A stretch of 64,000 nt of DNA from Megalopta genalis (taxonomy: Eukaryota; Arthropoda; Insecta; Hymenoptera; Halictidae), in NCBI RefSeq assembly GCF_051020955.1, contig NC_135014.1, forward strand, positions 4,410,501 through 4,474,500, read 5' to 3'. Shown here one piece after another: positions 48,368 through 60,130 of the stretch. The notes below the pieces were generated by a model. That model was not told the origin of the DNA. It saw only the letters and a program-made list of their open reading frames with translations, and searched no databases. Each line of letters starts with the position of its first letter. The stretch's first letter is position 1. Both the position numbers and the translations under genes were made by a program.

Positions 48368-48903
48368 TACCGTGGCTCATAAAAGTGTTCGTATATCATT
48401 TAAAACGCAATAACTATTTTGGGACACCCCCTGTATATACAGTATCAGGCTCTGTACAGTACACATCAGACTCTGCCGTCCATACAGAGAAATTGCCTCG
48501 CGCAGAATTCAGCCGTACCTAAAAGGTTAAAAACTGCAGATTTCTTACAGTTTTTGGTCAAAATCGTGACAAAACTGCGATTTTTCCAATCTTTAATTTG
48601 TTGTAACTCATAACAACGTGAACCGATTTCGATAAAATTTTCGACATGCATATAAGTTACAGAGATCTACAAAAGGCATTTTTTAAGTTTTCGTTATAGA
48701 CTCAAATAAAAAAGTTAAAAAAAACGAGGGTTTTTAATTTTTTCTTTTTATTCCAAGTAATAGAAAAATTAAAAGAAAGCTTTTTAGTCATCGTCTAGTA
48801 GACTATTCCCACTATCAACTAAAAAAAATCAAGTCATCTGGTTCGGTTTTGAAGAAGTTATTGCGCTTTAAAAGGTGTACGAACACTTTTGTGGATTACT
48901 GTA
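48368..48903. mobile_element. Tc1/mariner-type MITE with a nested family C fragment
   Basis: Ends TACCGTGGCTCATAAAAGTG and CACTTTTGTGGATTACTGTA are inverted, and inner arms continue (AACGCAATAACT / GTTATTGCGC). At 48414-48530 it is interrupted by the right end of family C (GGGACACCCCCTGTATATAC to CCTAAAAGGTTAA). Confidence 0.7.
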
Positions 48904-49017
48904 GCTGTAAAAGAAATCGTAATGCAAGGAGTTAATTTATTGTTCCATATCTTGAATATTCTCTTTCTAATTCGTGCGACAATTAACAGAATGAAACCAA
49001 AAAATTGAAGTAAGTTA

Positions 49018-49320
49018 TTCAATAGAACAGAAAATGAATCTTTTAATTTTCATGCATTTTGTCAATTCTGAAGAAAATTTAGTACACTCCGTACAATAGT
49101 CAACACCAAAAATATGCCCAATTCTTTGTCATTTGTTTGTATCGTTAAAGGAAAAATATCCACGTTAAGTATATGTAAGACATAACAGTACCAAAAAAAG
49201 GAACGAAAAAAGAAATATTTAATGGAATAGAAAATGAAGGTCTCGATTCTCTTTCATTTTACCGACTCCGAAGAAAAGAAATTGAGCACACTCGGTACAA
49301 CAGCTAATACCAAGAATGTG
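49018..49320. repeat. Diverged direct duplication, ~205 bp period
   Basis: 49018-49115 and 49220-49320 share GAATAGAAAATGAA-, TTCTGAAGAAAA-, and ACACTC(G/C)GTACAA-like blocks in the same order. Confidence 0.55.
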
Positions 49321-49330
49321 AAATATGTTG

Positions 49331-50412
49331 TTATTTTCTTTTATCATTCAGAAACAAAAAGGCCACGTTTCGACTATACGAATAATTACAATGACAGACG
49401 TTCGTTCGCTTGAATATTGTTCTTCGAAAAACTGCATCGCATTGATAAAAATCCGGGCAGATAATTAGCCAACATCGAACGAAAAATCCCGGGAGAACTG
49501 AAATCCACGTCGAGGAAAAATTGACGTTCGGAAAAGCCGCAGCTGTTCGCGAATCACGCGATAGAAAGTTCGCCGGATTTGATCGCGCGGTGAAAGCTCG
49601 TCGCGCCTCTGGGAAAGCGGGAGGCGGGGGAATCATGGGGAAGCTCGCAGAGGGGAAAACCGGGCTCCCGGTCGAAATTACGCTCGACGGCCGTTTTCTT
49701 CGGCAACGAGAGAAGCCGTGGCGGCAGGCAAATTGAATCAATTTATATTGTTGCGGCCCGTTACGCGGCCTCCCCCGTCGCAAACTCAATTAATACCGAC
49801 GCCTGCTCGACGACACTTTTCTCCAAAGCACATACCCCCCTCTAAGAATGGAAATATAAATTCTCTCCGTAGCGTCGCGAAGTTCGCGGTCGCGATATCG
49901 AATTCTAATAATTCCACGAACGAAATCCACGCGGCTGGCCCGTGGGGGAAAAAAGCAAACGGCTGGCTGCCGAATCTCAATGGTAAAGGAATAAGCGTTA
50001 TTACGGCTCGGGGTTTCGAAAGTCAATGACGGAAGAGGCGAAATGAAATTTCTTGGGCCGAGCTTCGAGAAGTAGACTCCTGATTTGCATGAAGTATAGC
50101 CTGTTCGGTGATCGAGGATTGTTTTACCGACAGGTTGCATTCGGTTCCCCGAGCCTGGGTATTGTTTCGCTGTCGGTGCATTGGAAACTTTTATGCAAAG
50201 TGAACGTTTCGCGCATCAATCATAAAATGCAAGAGCTGTAGGGAACTTTTTCTCGTTAACCCTTTGCTGTACCATTTTCTTTGCAGTTGTAACGAATAGA
50301 GGCTTTTCGTCTGTAACAATTTCTAAGAACAAAAGAAAGTATGTATTTATTTTCTTATTTTTATTTTTATTATTATTGTTGTTATTGTTATACATATATT
50401 TCTTATTCTTAT
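49331..50412. other. Intergenic or 5' intronic stretch
   Basis: CpG-rich at about 49500-50000 with chance open frames on both strands. A (TTA/TTG)n stretch lies at 50345-50400. Nothing else recognised. Confidence 0.6.
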
Positions 50413-50413
50413 A

Positions 50414-50555
50414 TACAGGGTATCCCATAATTATGTTAACAGCCGGAAAGGGATGATTCCTGAGGTCATTTGCAGTAACTTTTTTCTTAGCGAAAATGCA
50501 ATCCGCGGCTTTGTTTACGAATTATCAACGAAAAACAGTGACCAACGAGAGGCGA
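50414..50555. mobile_element. Foldback MITE, copy 7 (diverged left arm only)
   Basis: From TACAGGGTATCCCATAATTA to ACAGTGACCAACGAGAGGCG. The right arm is missing. Confidence 0.7.
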
Positions 50556-51030
50556 GATCGCACGAATGTTTAAATGTTCATCAGAGGAGAACAGAATTTT
50601 ATTTCGATTTAAAAGAATGGAATAATATTCGTACATAACAGGTTGCTATTTAACATGTTAATATAGGTTTGCTATTAACCACAATCTTTTAACAACATGA
50701 ATACATTAAACTTAACTTCTTTTCGTGTTTAATTCATTCTAATAATTTTGTGTTTAATTTAATTTGTAAATAATTTTTTATGTTTAATTTATTCTACAAA
50801 TAATTTTGAGTTTCATTTATTCTACAAATAATTTTGAGTTTAACGCATTCCATAAATAATTTTGTTTCATGTATTCCAGAATATTCCATTTATCAAAGGA
50901 CTACAGATCTTAATTGAAAGTAAAAATGATTCCGGTATTAATTTCAACAAGCAAGAATCACTATTATTTCGCTAGTTTCGTATTTCGTCTAATGTCATGA
51001 ACGCATCAAATCCATTAATAATCAGCTTAC

Positions 51031-51130
51031 CGTCGACTCGAGCTCGATGTTTGTTAATAGTTCTCACCAATTAGAAGTTCCGACACGAATCATATAATTT
51101 GCGGTCCAGTGTCCTCGAGGCTGGCGACCG
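51031..51130 (-). promoter_or_regulatory. Candidate 5' UTR exon and promoter of Corin
   Basis: On the minus strand GAGTCGACG/GTAAGC at 51031/51030 is a good donor. Upstream are a TATA-like AATTATATGA (about 51085-51094) and, further on, TCAGTT initiator-like motifs (about 51225). If used, intron 1 of the transcript would be 46770-51030. Purely inferred from signals. Confidence 0.2.
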
Positions 51131-51599
51131 CGTTTGCTTTCTCTTTCGGCGTTTATTAATGCGCCACGAACGAAGGGTACACGTGCCGTCGACCGCCCTG
51201 TGCTTCAAGCTTGAAACTGAAAACTGACCGCAGAGTGCTATTGGACCGGCGCTAGTCAATTAGTGCGGCCAAGTCGACGTTGCTTTTAATCATTCCCGCA
51301 AACGGGAATTGAATTCGACGGCGGCCCGGACCGCTCGAGTAGAATAGGACCGACTTTGGTCGGACAAGCTGCGGTGGTTGCTTGGCCGCTGTTAAATTCT
51401 CTTGTCTACGTCGGCAACCGCGTCTCTTTCGGTGTACAATCTGCTAGGACACGAATACATTCTACTCTTTCCATCGCACACGATGAAAGTATTTATTATA
51501 ATTTTATATTGGTCGATCTCAAGCGAATTTTCTTTTCTTGTGATTTTGTTTCTAAGTAATTTATTCTATTCTATTATACTCTTCATTCCATCATATCGA

Positions 51600-52196
51600 A
51601 CTATAGTGGCCACTATAGTGGCTTGCTCTAGTAGCTCACTCGCTCATCGTTCGAACCAAATAATCGTCTTCGTACGCATTGTTTCACGCTTTTTTTGTCT
51701 TCGCATCGATTTACAACAGTCTACAGGATGTCCCAAAAATGTCTCGCAATCCGGAAATGGCGGGTTCCTCGGATCATTCGAAGCAACTTTTTCCTTTACA
51801 AAAATTTTCTCCGAGGCACCGTTGACGAGTTATTAACGAAAAACAGTGACCAATAAGAATCGAGTACGACTGACGCGAGGCGGCCCAGCCAACCAGCGCG
51901 CGAAGCCCGGTTCCGCTCCTTGGCTCGATCGCCTCGCGCCAGCCGAGCTCGCCTCTCATTGGTCACCGTTTTTCGCTAATAACTCGTTAACGGTGCCTCG
52001 GAGAAAATTTGTGTAAAGAAAAAAGTTGCTTCAAATGGCCCGAGGAACCCGCCGCTTTCGGATTGCGAGACATTTTTGGGACACCCTGTATATACAGACA
52101 GAATATACAGTATCAGACTCTGTATAGTACATATCAGACTCTGCCGTCCAGAGAAAAATAGCTTCGCGCAGAATTCGGCCGTACCTAAAAGGTTAA
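51600..52196. mobile_element. TTAA composite element, family C, containing foldback copy 8
   Basis: The foldback is 51722-52090. The left flank carries the CACTATAGTGGCTTGCTC and ATCGATTTACAACAGT blocks. The right flank runs from ACAGTATCAGACTCTG to GTACCTAAAAGGTTAA (TTAA 52193-52196). The left TTAA end is replaced by other sequence. Confidence 0.85.
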
Positions 52197-52534
52197 AAGA
52201 AGTATTAAAACATTGTCGGTAGATAAAGTGTTAAGTGCTACGATAAATTTCGAGGAGAAAGGCTAATTCTGTATTGCGACGACAATGGCTTAAACAGAAT
52301 CATCGTTTAAGGTCTTTCACGCAACTGTTGCATTAATTTCAACACATCGAAGAAAAAGAGAATACGAATGTAAAAGTGCACACTTATTTATACCGCGGCA
52401 ATTACGACATCGGCGAAGACAATTGTTCTTTCGCATAAAAATCGAAATTTCACTAATTACCGACGAGTTCCATTTGCTGGACACTGGAGGGCGTTTCCTG
52501 GGCAAGATTTCGGATTAATTGGAAGCGGTACAGG

Positions 52535-53119
52535 TTGTTGTCGCGCAGAAGTCCCACGGTCCATCAAACGCCGAGAAACACGGTCGGCGGGACGCCCAAT
52601 TGTCAACTCGTCGAAGTTGGATTATCAGCGTCCCGTCGACGGAGCAGTTTTCGGATTAGAGGGACCAGGGCCGGCCCGAAACTTCGGTGTCGCCCGGTTA
52701 CGCTTCTCGTCGTTGCGGTCGATCGATCGACCGAGCCCGAAGGAAACATCGATGGCCCGGAAAATGTGTTCGACGATCGACAACACGCCCGATTTTACAA
52801 CACACGGCGATCCGGCCGGACTGGTTCACCGTGGCGACGCCGGCTAACCAATCGGACAGAGGCTCGTCGTGGCGCGTGTTTCTCTGGTAAAATATTTTTA
52901 CATCCGGGAAAAGGACAGTGGAGCCAGCGAGAGCACAGAGTTGCACGGATGTTCGTATTTTTAGGCGGCGCCGTCGTTGAACGAAGCGTGCGTTGCATCG
53001 ATATCGACTGCCGGACTGATTTTATGCGTTTTCAACGATATCAGTTTCCGAAGACGGAAATGTTAGATGCGGTTCGATATCTAAGAAGAAGATATCTTTG
53101 CGTATATCTAACATTGTGA
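52535..53119 (+). other. Unassigned 194-codon open frame
   Basis: A CpG-rich open frame of 585 nt in non-coding upstream DNA. It is very Arg-rich with no recognised domain, signal peptide or membrane segment. Overlapping open frames on the other strand suggest low stop density rather than a gene. Confidence 0.15.
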
Positions 53120-53259
53120 AATGAAATTAATCCTTTGCACTGGGATTTCTTCCCCGACTGCGTTCCACCTCATTCGTTTCCTGATAGAACGAGATCCACA
53201 TACGTTTTACTATTCTTTTTCGTAGAAACGAATTCAATATCCATTTTTCCATAGTATCC

Positions 53260-53810
53260 TATAGCTGCTCACATCAGAATACCACCGCCTTTGCTACGCG
53301 ATTTCTTCTTTTCTCGAATCAGGAAAATATAATAATTTAGGCCATCGGATTCATCTAAATTAAAGCGCTTTTCGGCGGAAATGATTATTCTTTTCCACAT
53401 TTTGCGCCAATGGATCCGATGCTCTGCAAATTCCAATCTTGTTCGATTATGTTCATATCAGTTAGTGGCAATTGCTTCTTCATTTAAAGCCTTTTCAAAA
53501 AAACGCTTAGAACCCTTTATTATTCTCTGCACCGTCCTAACGCTCGTTTCCACAGCGGATTCCGCTGCTATTTGTCATGCTGTCATTACAGAATTCGAAG
53601 CATGTCCTAAACCTTGTCACCTTTCTCGCACAGTTCTTGATTTTGGACGACAACCGGGGTTCTTTGTAACATATTCTTCTTTATTTTTTAATTAGTTATG
53701 ACTTTTCCCTAATGTACGAGCAATTTTTCGCACCGAATAGTTTTTCCTCTTTACATTGTTAATTACGTTGATCTCCGTTGCGTGTAGTTTTCTTCTTCAC
53801 TTGGCATTTC
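53260..53810 (-). pseudogene. Tc1-like transposase remnant (N-terminal two thirds)
   Basis: Shifting frames follow Tc1 order on the minus strand: KNYSVRKIARTLGKSHN (first helix-turn-helix), KNPGCRPKSRTVRER (GRPR-like linker), ETSVRTVQRIIKGSKRF (second helix-turn-helix), RLEFAEHRIHWRKMWKRIII, then SAEKRFNLDESDGLNYY around the first catalytic Asp region. Several stops and frameshifts are present. Not functional. Confidence 0.75.
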
Positions 53811-54334
53811 GTATACGCAAAAACTGTTGCACAAACAATATCACTTTAAATACTGCACGCCTAATAGTAACAATCGGATTTGTCGGTTTATCGGAGGCTA
53901 TCTTATGGTTCTGTCACGGATTTCAAGTAACGTGCATAAATTTGTTACATCAGTTTTCGGGACCGCTGACTTACGTATTTCATGCAACTGAGCGACATTG
54001 CTTTTTCGAGTGTAAGCAATAACACCACGAGTGAAAGAAAAATGAATTTCTAAGTTACACAGAATTTTCCGCAATATTCGCGAGCGTCTTATAGTTTTGT
54101 CGCGGTGTATAATAGATTATCTAAGAAATCTTCCTCGCAAATCGCGACTCGTTCTTATACTGGAAGGAGTTAATTCGGCGCTTCTGTGTTTGCCTACGAG
54201 AATGCGGATTCGCCGTAGAGTCCGCAGAATTTCTGAAAGCAGCAGAGTGCTCCCGCGGAATTTAATGCGCCCTGAGAGGTGAATCCTGATCTGCTGATGC
54301 AGCGAATAAAATTCGACTTGATTTTGTCGGATGT

Positions 54335-55111
54335 TTAACCCCTTAATGCAGTTTTTTTGAAAAAGGCCGGCCAAAAAAAATCAATTTCTTTTAATGTAAA
54401 ACAACACAATTTAGAACGTTGTCTTGGCAAGAAAATTACGAAAATACAAAAATAATCGAAATTTTTATTGCAATTTTGGATTTTGATAACATTGCAGAAA
54501 ATAGTCGAATATTGTAATATTACACGCACATCGACTTTTTTTATCTTTCTTTTCGAATTCCCATTTTTCAGAATAAACATTATTGTCGGTAAAAATATTT
54601 ATTTATACCTTTAAAACATAAATAATAACAATACTAGTATTTATAAAATTAATCAAAATTTTCTTTTGTGTGATACATTTCGAAACAAGGTGCAGCACAT
54701 AGCCCAACATTGCAACTATTACACATGTAACGACTCTCTTTTCTTTTCCTTTTTCCTTTGCTATCTCTTTTAGCACAACACACAGCGCGATATCTTGTGG
54801 CCGATTCTTTTTTTGGTGTTGGTGAAACATTGACGTGGTGGAATTTTCATATACTGCGCTTTTGTTCCATGGAGAAAGGCTATATTTTATTCTTGAATAA
54901 ATAAGTGTTATAGCCCATGTTAATGATAAATATCAATAAAACGATTTTTTTTTCTTTGCTTTCACATTCTTATTTTCAATTCTCGATTATATTCGAGTGT
55001 GAAAAATTATAGCAGCATAAAGTACAACGCCGCTCGAATTATCTCGAGTGTGCACAGTTTGGCCAGTTTAGCGCGCTCGAGTTAACTCGAGCGTGCACGT
55101 TAAGGGGTTAA
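54335..55111 (-). mobile_element. piggyBac-type element, TTAA ends, transposase tail retained
   Basis: Ends TTAACCCCTTAATGCAG and CACGTTAAGGGGTTAA, with TTAA at 54335-54338 and 55108-55111. It contains subterminal CTCGAGTTAACTCGAG and CTCGAATTATCTCGAG palindromic blocks at one end. It carries the C-terminal cysteine-rich domain at 54649-54846. Most of the transposase is deleted. Confidence 0.85.
54649..54846 (-). pseudogene. piggyBac transposase C-terminal cysteine-rich domain
   Basis: The 65-codon frame contains RYRAVCCAKRDSKGKRK, YMCNSCNVGLCAAPC and FEMYHTKENFD before TAA. The CxxC…C…C…H layout, ending C(F)xxYHT, is characteristic of piggyBac transposase C-terminal zinc-binding domains. 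The frame opens right after a stop, with the catalytic domain missing. Confidence 0.85.
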
Positions 55112-56405
55112 GAGGGACCAGCATTTTCCGCGACGATTCAGGGCGGCTTCGCGAGTTGTTTGGCAACGACGACGCATTTCGGCTATTCGCCAGGGAATGT
55201 CAAGGTCGAAGGTGACCGGCTACACGTGCGATACGCGCATCGATCTGTAATTTCGTTCATTCCTGATACCTATTGCCAAGGCCGGTGGAAATATCTTCGG
55301 TTTCGAGAAATACCGATCGCAAGCACGCGTCGGTCCAGCATAAATGTCGTGGGAGGTCCGCGGATTCCGAAAAGACGCTTCGGAATCCCATTGTCTGATA
55401 ATTGGCGTATCTCGCCGGTGAAATCTCGGAGACAAGGGTCGAAAGGACCTCCGAGGGTCCCCCATGGTGATTCTGCCCTTTCGATCCCCGGACGGAAAGT
55501 GTCCTCGACGGTGGATGGACGGGAATCCGGTTCAATGGAGTTCTGTTTCTTCGGTCTGCTAATAGCCGTGGTCGGGATCGAGAGTACTGTCAACGGAGTC
55601 GAATTGGACTGAACAGCTTCGAACACTTACTACTCGTTGGTTGATTCGGAACGTTAATTGTTCGGCATATTTGGACTAAATTTGTAAGAACTTCAACTTC
55701 TTTCCTTGTTACACCGTTTGATTTTACGGCAGATTTTTGAATTTATATCTTGCAGCGAGGTCAATTCTCATTTTCACTTTGTCAAGTTCGAGGATCTTGT
55801 TAGGACATCGATGAAAGTATAGACTAAGACACGCAACGGCAAGATTTTACTTTTTATATTTTTATATTTTTTACTTTTAAAATAACGGAATTTCAAAGTT
55901 ACCGTAAAATATTACAAGACCGATTTGATTTGAAAAGTACTGATCTGGATTTATACATTCTGCAGTGAGCTCAATTTTGATCTTTCTTCTGTGCACCAAT
56001 TTGACGATTTCGTTGAGAAACATGACTAACAAATTTTCACAAAAGTACGACACAGAAACTTGTATACTTTCGTGGTGAAAAATGTTACAGTTGCTCTAAA
56101 ATATTAGATTTGTGCAGTGAGCGGAGTTTTGGGTTTACCTTCAAAAATATGAGTTCGTTGAATTAGAAATGAAAATGTAGACGAAATCACAGTTTGAAAA
56201 CTTTACTAATTTCATAGTGAAAAAATCACGAAGATACCCTAAAATACTACAAAATTCGGAACCGCGACAGTCTGGCGCACACATCAAATAGAATTATGTA
56301 CATCAGAACAATATCCAATTAAATGACTGTCAACAAAAAATGTAAACGCTGCAAACTAAAACGAAACTGCACGCGAAACTCCAGTAGCGGAATATAGGAA
56401 ATTCT
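55112..56405. other. Unannotated stretch with overlapping chance frames
   Basis: A 150-codon plus-strand open frame (55160-55612) and a 118-codon minus-strand frame (55270-55626) overlap. Neither shows a known domain. The plus frame ends with a hydrophobic run (FCFFGLLIAVVGI), but nothing else supports a gene. The remainder is AT-rich without recognised features. Confidence 0.5.
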
Positions 56406-56406
56406 C

Positions 56407-56409
56407 CCT

Positions 56410-56493
<84 letters not shown>
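56407..56493. repeat. (CT)n microsatellite
   Basis: About 42 CT units. The RERERE open frame on the minus strand is an artefact. Confidence 0.97.
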
Positions 56494-56496
<3 letters not shown>

Positions 56497-56683
56497 TGTC
56501 AGATTGTACACAAAAATGGACAATTTGGAAAGAGGAAATACGATTATTCGAGCCTTGCAGCTCGTTTTTATAGTTGTTGACAATCGGTAACTATAAAAAC
56601 GAGCCGAAAGGCTCGAATAATCGTATCTCTTGATCCCAATGTCCATTTTCGTGCAAAATATAAACGTCAATTAGGGAGAATTT
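56494..56683. mobile_element. MITE of the TACAGTAAT family
   Basis: Halves AAAAATGGACAATTTGGAAA and its inverse, with right end TCAATTAGGGAGAATTTG. The outer left end abuts the CT repeat. Confidence 0.75.
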
Positions 56684-56717
56684 GCCGCTACGATGTCTCC
56701 TCTAACAAGATCCTTCT

Positions 56718-57309
56718 TTAACCTTTTAAGTACGGCTGAATTCTGCGCGAGGCTATTTCTCTGGACGGCAGAATCTGATGTGTACAGTACAGAGTCTGAT
56801 ACTGTATATACAGTGTCCCAAAAATGTCTCGCAATCCGAAAGTGGCGGGTTCCTTAGGCCATTTGAAGCAACTTTTTCCTTTACAAAAATGTTCTCCGGG
56901 GCACCGTTAACGAGTTATGAACGAAAAACAGTGACCAATGAGAGGCGAGCTCGGCTGGCGCGAGGCGATCGAGCCAAGGAGCGGAACCGGGCTTCGCGCG
57001 AAGGTTGGCTGGGCCGCCTCGCGTCAGCCGTACTCGATTCTTATTGGTCGCTGTTTTTCGTTAATAACTCGTTAACGGTGCCTCGGAGAACATTTTTGTA
57101 AAGGAAGAAGTTGCTTCGAATGATCCGAGGAACCCGCCATTTCCGGATTGCGAGACATTTTTGGGACACCCTGTAGACTGTTGTAAATCGATGCGAAGAC
57201 AAAAGAAGCGTGAAACAACGCGTATGAAGACGATTATTTGGTTCGAACGATGAGCGAGTGAGCTACTAGAGCAAGTCACTATAGTGGCGCGTCGTGCCTA
57301 AAAGGTTAA
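56718..57309. mobile_element. TTAA composite element, family C, complete, with foldback copy 9
   Basis: The cleanest copy: 592 bp with TTAA at 56718-56721 and 57306-57309. Ends are TTAACCTTTTAAGTACGGC and CGTCGTGCCTAAAAGGTTAA. Central foldback MITE at 56809-57175. It is inverted relative to the copies at 19142 and 51600. Confidence 0.9.
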
Positions 57310-57917
57310 ACGAAGGAGAAGAGAGCCAGCAGCGTACCTGTTGAACGTATTTAACGCAACACCCGTCGCGCAGCAATTAGCCAGGTCTGATTAAAGTTTC
57401 AATAACGCCAGTCCGTCGAATCGCGCAATAAAATCCAACGTTTAGGAGAGATAGACCTCTCTCGTCCCGCGAAGCACTCTCAGACACAGAGCCATGATCG
57501 GTGTACGTGTCCAGCAAGCGAATCTTCCTCTTTCAATATTAAACTTCCCTCGACCTCTGTATAATATTCCTATCCAGCTCTCGCCGCAGGTTCAACGTTT
57601 GCCTAATCGATTCGTTTCAACCCTAACTCTCTTCCGCCGCAAATATTCATCTTCCTCTTAATTAGCTGCTGCACGAATCGTTCCGCACTTTCTTCCAATC
57701 CGACCATTCGACCGTTTCAAGAGTAATTTATACCTCTGCCAAATGCACGTTAACTTTTCCATGAAATTGAGGTACATTTTATAAATGTGATTATTCTGCA
57801 AATACAATTATAAGCGATTGAATTTGTATTTGGAGAACAGCTGAATTTTTGCAGAATTTGATATACTCAAGATTTATTTTACGCCGTAGAATAGTGCTGA
57901 TGTATTAACGATATTAT
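57310..57917. other. Unannotated stretch
   Basis: No coding frame, repeat family or RNA gene recognised. Confidence 0.7.
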
Positions 57918-58596
57918 AAAGGGTGGTTTGTTTTAGACTGAGAGAACTTTGAATTCGAATAGAACGTATAAAAATTTAAGATTGAGGCCAAATTTTCTCT
58001 CTTTCATTTGAAAGATAATTTTAAGACATTTAAGGGGTTTGATTATAATTTCCGCGACTAGCTCTGATGAATCGAATTTGACTAGTCCACATCTTCATGT
58101 AATCGAGGATCTATTTCGTTAATAACACGTGTTATGCTTGCTTCCAAAGCGTCAATTGTTGCCGGTTTATCAGCATAAACCTGGAACCTTACATATCCCC
58201 CTCTAAAATAATCAAGAGGCGTAAGGTCACATGATCTTCGAGACCAAATTACCGGACCATTTCTTGAAATAATTTTGTCACCAAATTATTCTTCCAATAA
58301 ATCGATTGTTTGGTTAGCACTATGACTTACATCACCGATATTTTCTTCGGCACGTACAGTTGTTTGTCTTGTTTTTGGTTTTCCATCGAGTAAAGTAAAT
58401 GTTGTTCGAAACGTGTCAATAGTTCGACGAATAAGTTACTCACATGGTCAATTATTTGTACCATAAAATTCACCAAGTGCTCTATAAGTTTGGCGAAAAT
58501 TACTGAACTCAAATGTCAAAACGAAATGCTATCTACCAACTGTCAAATGACAGATAATTCTATCGACAATTCTATCACTCTAAAAAACACGCTCTA
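57918..58596 (-). mobile_element. Tc1/mariner-superfamily element with transposase N and C ends
   Basis: Probable inverted ends are GGGTGGTTTGTTTTAGACTG and TCTAAAAAACACGCTC. On the minus strand the frame is broken but ordered: a helix-turn-helix part (FRQTYRALGEFYGTNN, RRTIDTFRTTFTLLDGKPK), then GDKIISRNGPVIWSRRSCDL and TPLDYFRGGYVRFQVYADKP, which match transposase C termini common in insect genomes. The central catalytic region is deleted. Confidence 0.75.
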
Positions 58597-58678
58597 TATA
58601 TTTGTTTGTATATGCTATTACATATATATACGTATAATGTAAATATGGTATAATAATATATATAATATAAATATAATC

Positions 58679-58720
58679 TATAACTGAAATCGGCAATTAC
58701 TTAGTTGCCAGCCCAATATA
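58679..58720. mobile_element. Solo mariner terminal repeat
   Basis: TATAACTGAAATCGGCAATT and TTAGTTGCCAGCCCAATA match one end of the mariner at 24284-24869. No internal sequence remains. Confidence 0.85.
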
Positions 58721-59500
58721 ACAAAAATGTATTACAGACTAGTTGAAATGATAAAAAATAACATTTTTATCCCTTGAAAATTTAGGGAAAATGTCGTAGA
58801 CGAATCTGAACGAGTCCAGTATAGTAATTAGTAATCGGTTATTCTGGCGCTAGAAACGGACGAATAGTTCGCGTTACGAGATGTAAGAGAAGATCCGGGC
58901 AATGATCGATCGATCTTGTCCCGGTTCACGGAATCCGTGAGCGAGATTTCCGCGTCAGATCAAGACGTCACCGGGCATTTTCATGGAAATTCACGATCTC
59001 CCTCGATATCGCGGACTTGTTTACCCGTTGCCATCGACGGGCAGATCCTATCCGTAGGATCGACATTATCTGCATCCCGAGGCGGGCCGACAGCGTAAAG
59101 TCCGCGATTTGCATGCGATTAAGCATATAGAGCGTATCGGAAGAGAACTCGCCGGCAATCCAGTTCCTCCGATCTGATCGGCAGGGCGGCTCGACGGCTC
59201 GACGGCTCGACGGCTCGACGGCTCGACAGACTCTCCCCATTTTCCAGTTTTCCACTTTTTTCCCTCGGCTTTTCCTCGACCTCCGCGGATACAAATCCCT
59301 CCGCGAGGTGTATAGACCGGCGTAGAGCCGCGCAACGGTGTACCAGCGGATCCTCTAAATCCTCCGAGCCCCACGCCAGTATTCGAGAAACTACAATGGA
59401 TAACCGCGCGCCACGGCGAAATGGGAAACGGGAAATGGGAAATATCGATCCGGGCCGAAACTTGGAAAAAAACTACGGGTTAATTGGTCAAGATAATCCT
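58721..59500. other. Unannotated stretch
   Basis: Five GGCTCGAC units in tandem lie at about 59187-59227. Chance open frames only. Confidence 0.65.
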
Positions 59501-60130
59501 GCGAAATGTTCCCCGCGGAGCACATCTCGCGGAATATTTCTCATCGCGGCTGGGCCGAGCGCTACGCTTCTTATCGAATCGTCTGTGAAAAATGTTTCCC
59601 GCAAAAGGATCCCTGGAATATTCCTCGCGGAGATCCTGCAAATTATTTCTTGCGAAATCGTTCCGCACGGATATTTTTCTGCCAGCTTGGAAGTATTTAT
59701 TGGAACGTAGACCGTAAGATATCTTTCTGGGAATTTCAATTCAGGAAAATACTTTATTGTCGAGGACATTTTCGAACGATCTTCATGTCGGTTGGCTTCC
59801 GAAGAACGTATTTCACGAGTTGAATCTGCATGAATATCTTTGATAAGATAGATCCTAAAGTACATCTTCGACAGAATCGGGATTGAGGAATATCTTCGAA
59901 AACATTCGTATTCAACAATGTTGTTTTCGGTATCAATCTTGAGGAATATTTTTAACAGAGGCTCTACCTTCGTGTATATGTTTGACAGGTGAAATCTTGA
60001 GGAATATATCTGACAGGTTAAATCGTGAGGGATCTCGAAGAATATCTTTTGATCAGGGTTGATATCGAAGATTATCTTTCACGGAGAAGACCTTGAGGAA
60101 TATATCTTGACTTCGAAGATTATGTGCGGA
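59500..60130. repeat. Degenerate repeat, GAGGAATATCTTTGACAGG-like and CGCGGAATATT-like units
   Basis: From about 59820 to 60120 TTGAGGAATAT(A/C)T..GACAGGTT recurs about six times at irregular 25-50 bp spacing. From 59510 to 59700 a related (C)GCGGAATATTTC motif recurs. It reads like an old, decayed tandem array. Confidence 0.5.

Noticed and set aside
55160..55626. 150-codon plus-strand and 118-codon minus-strand frames
   Set aside because: They overlap on both strands, lack a domain and show no supporting splice or promoter pattern.
56356..56670. 104-codon minus-strand frame rich in RERERE
   Set aside because: It reads through a CT microsatellite and a MITE.
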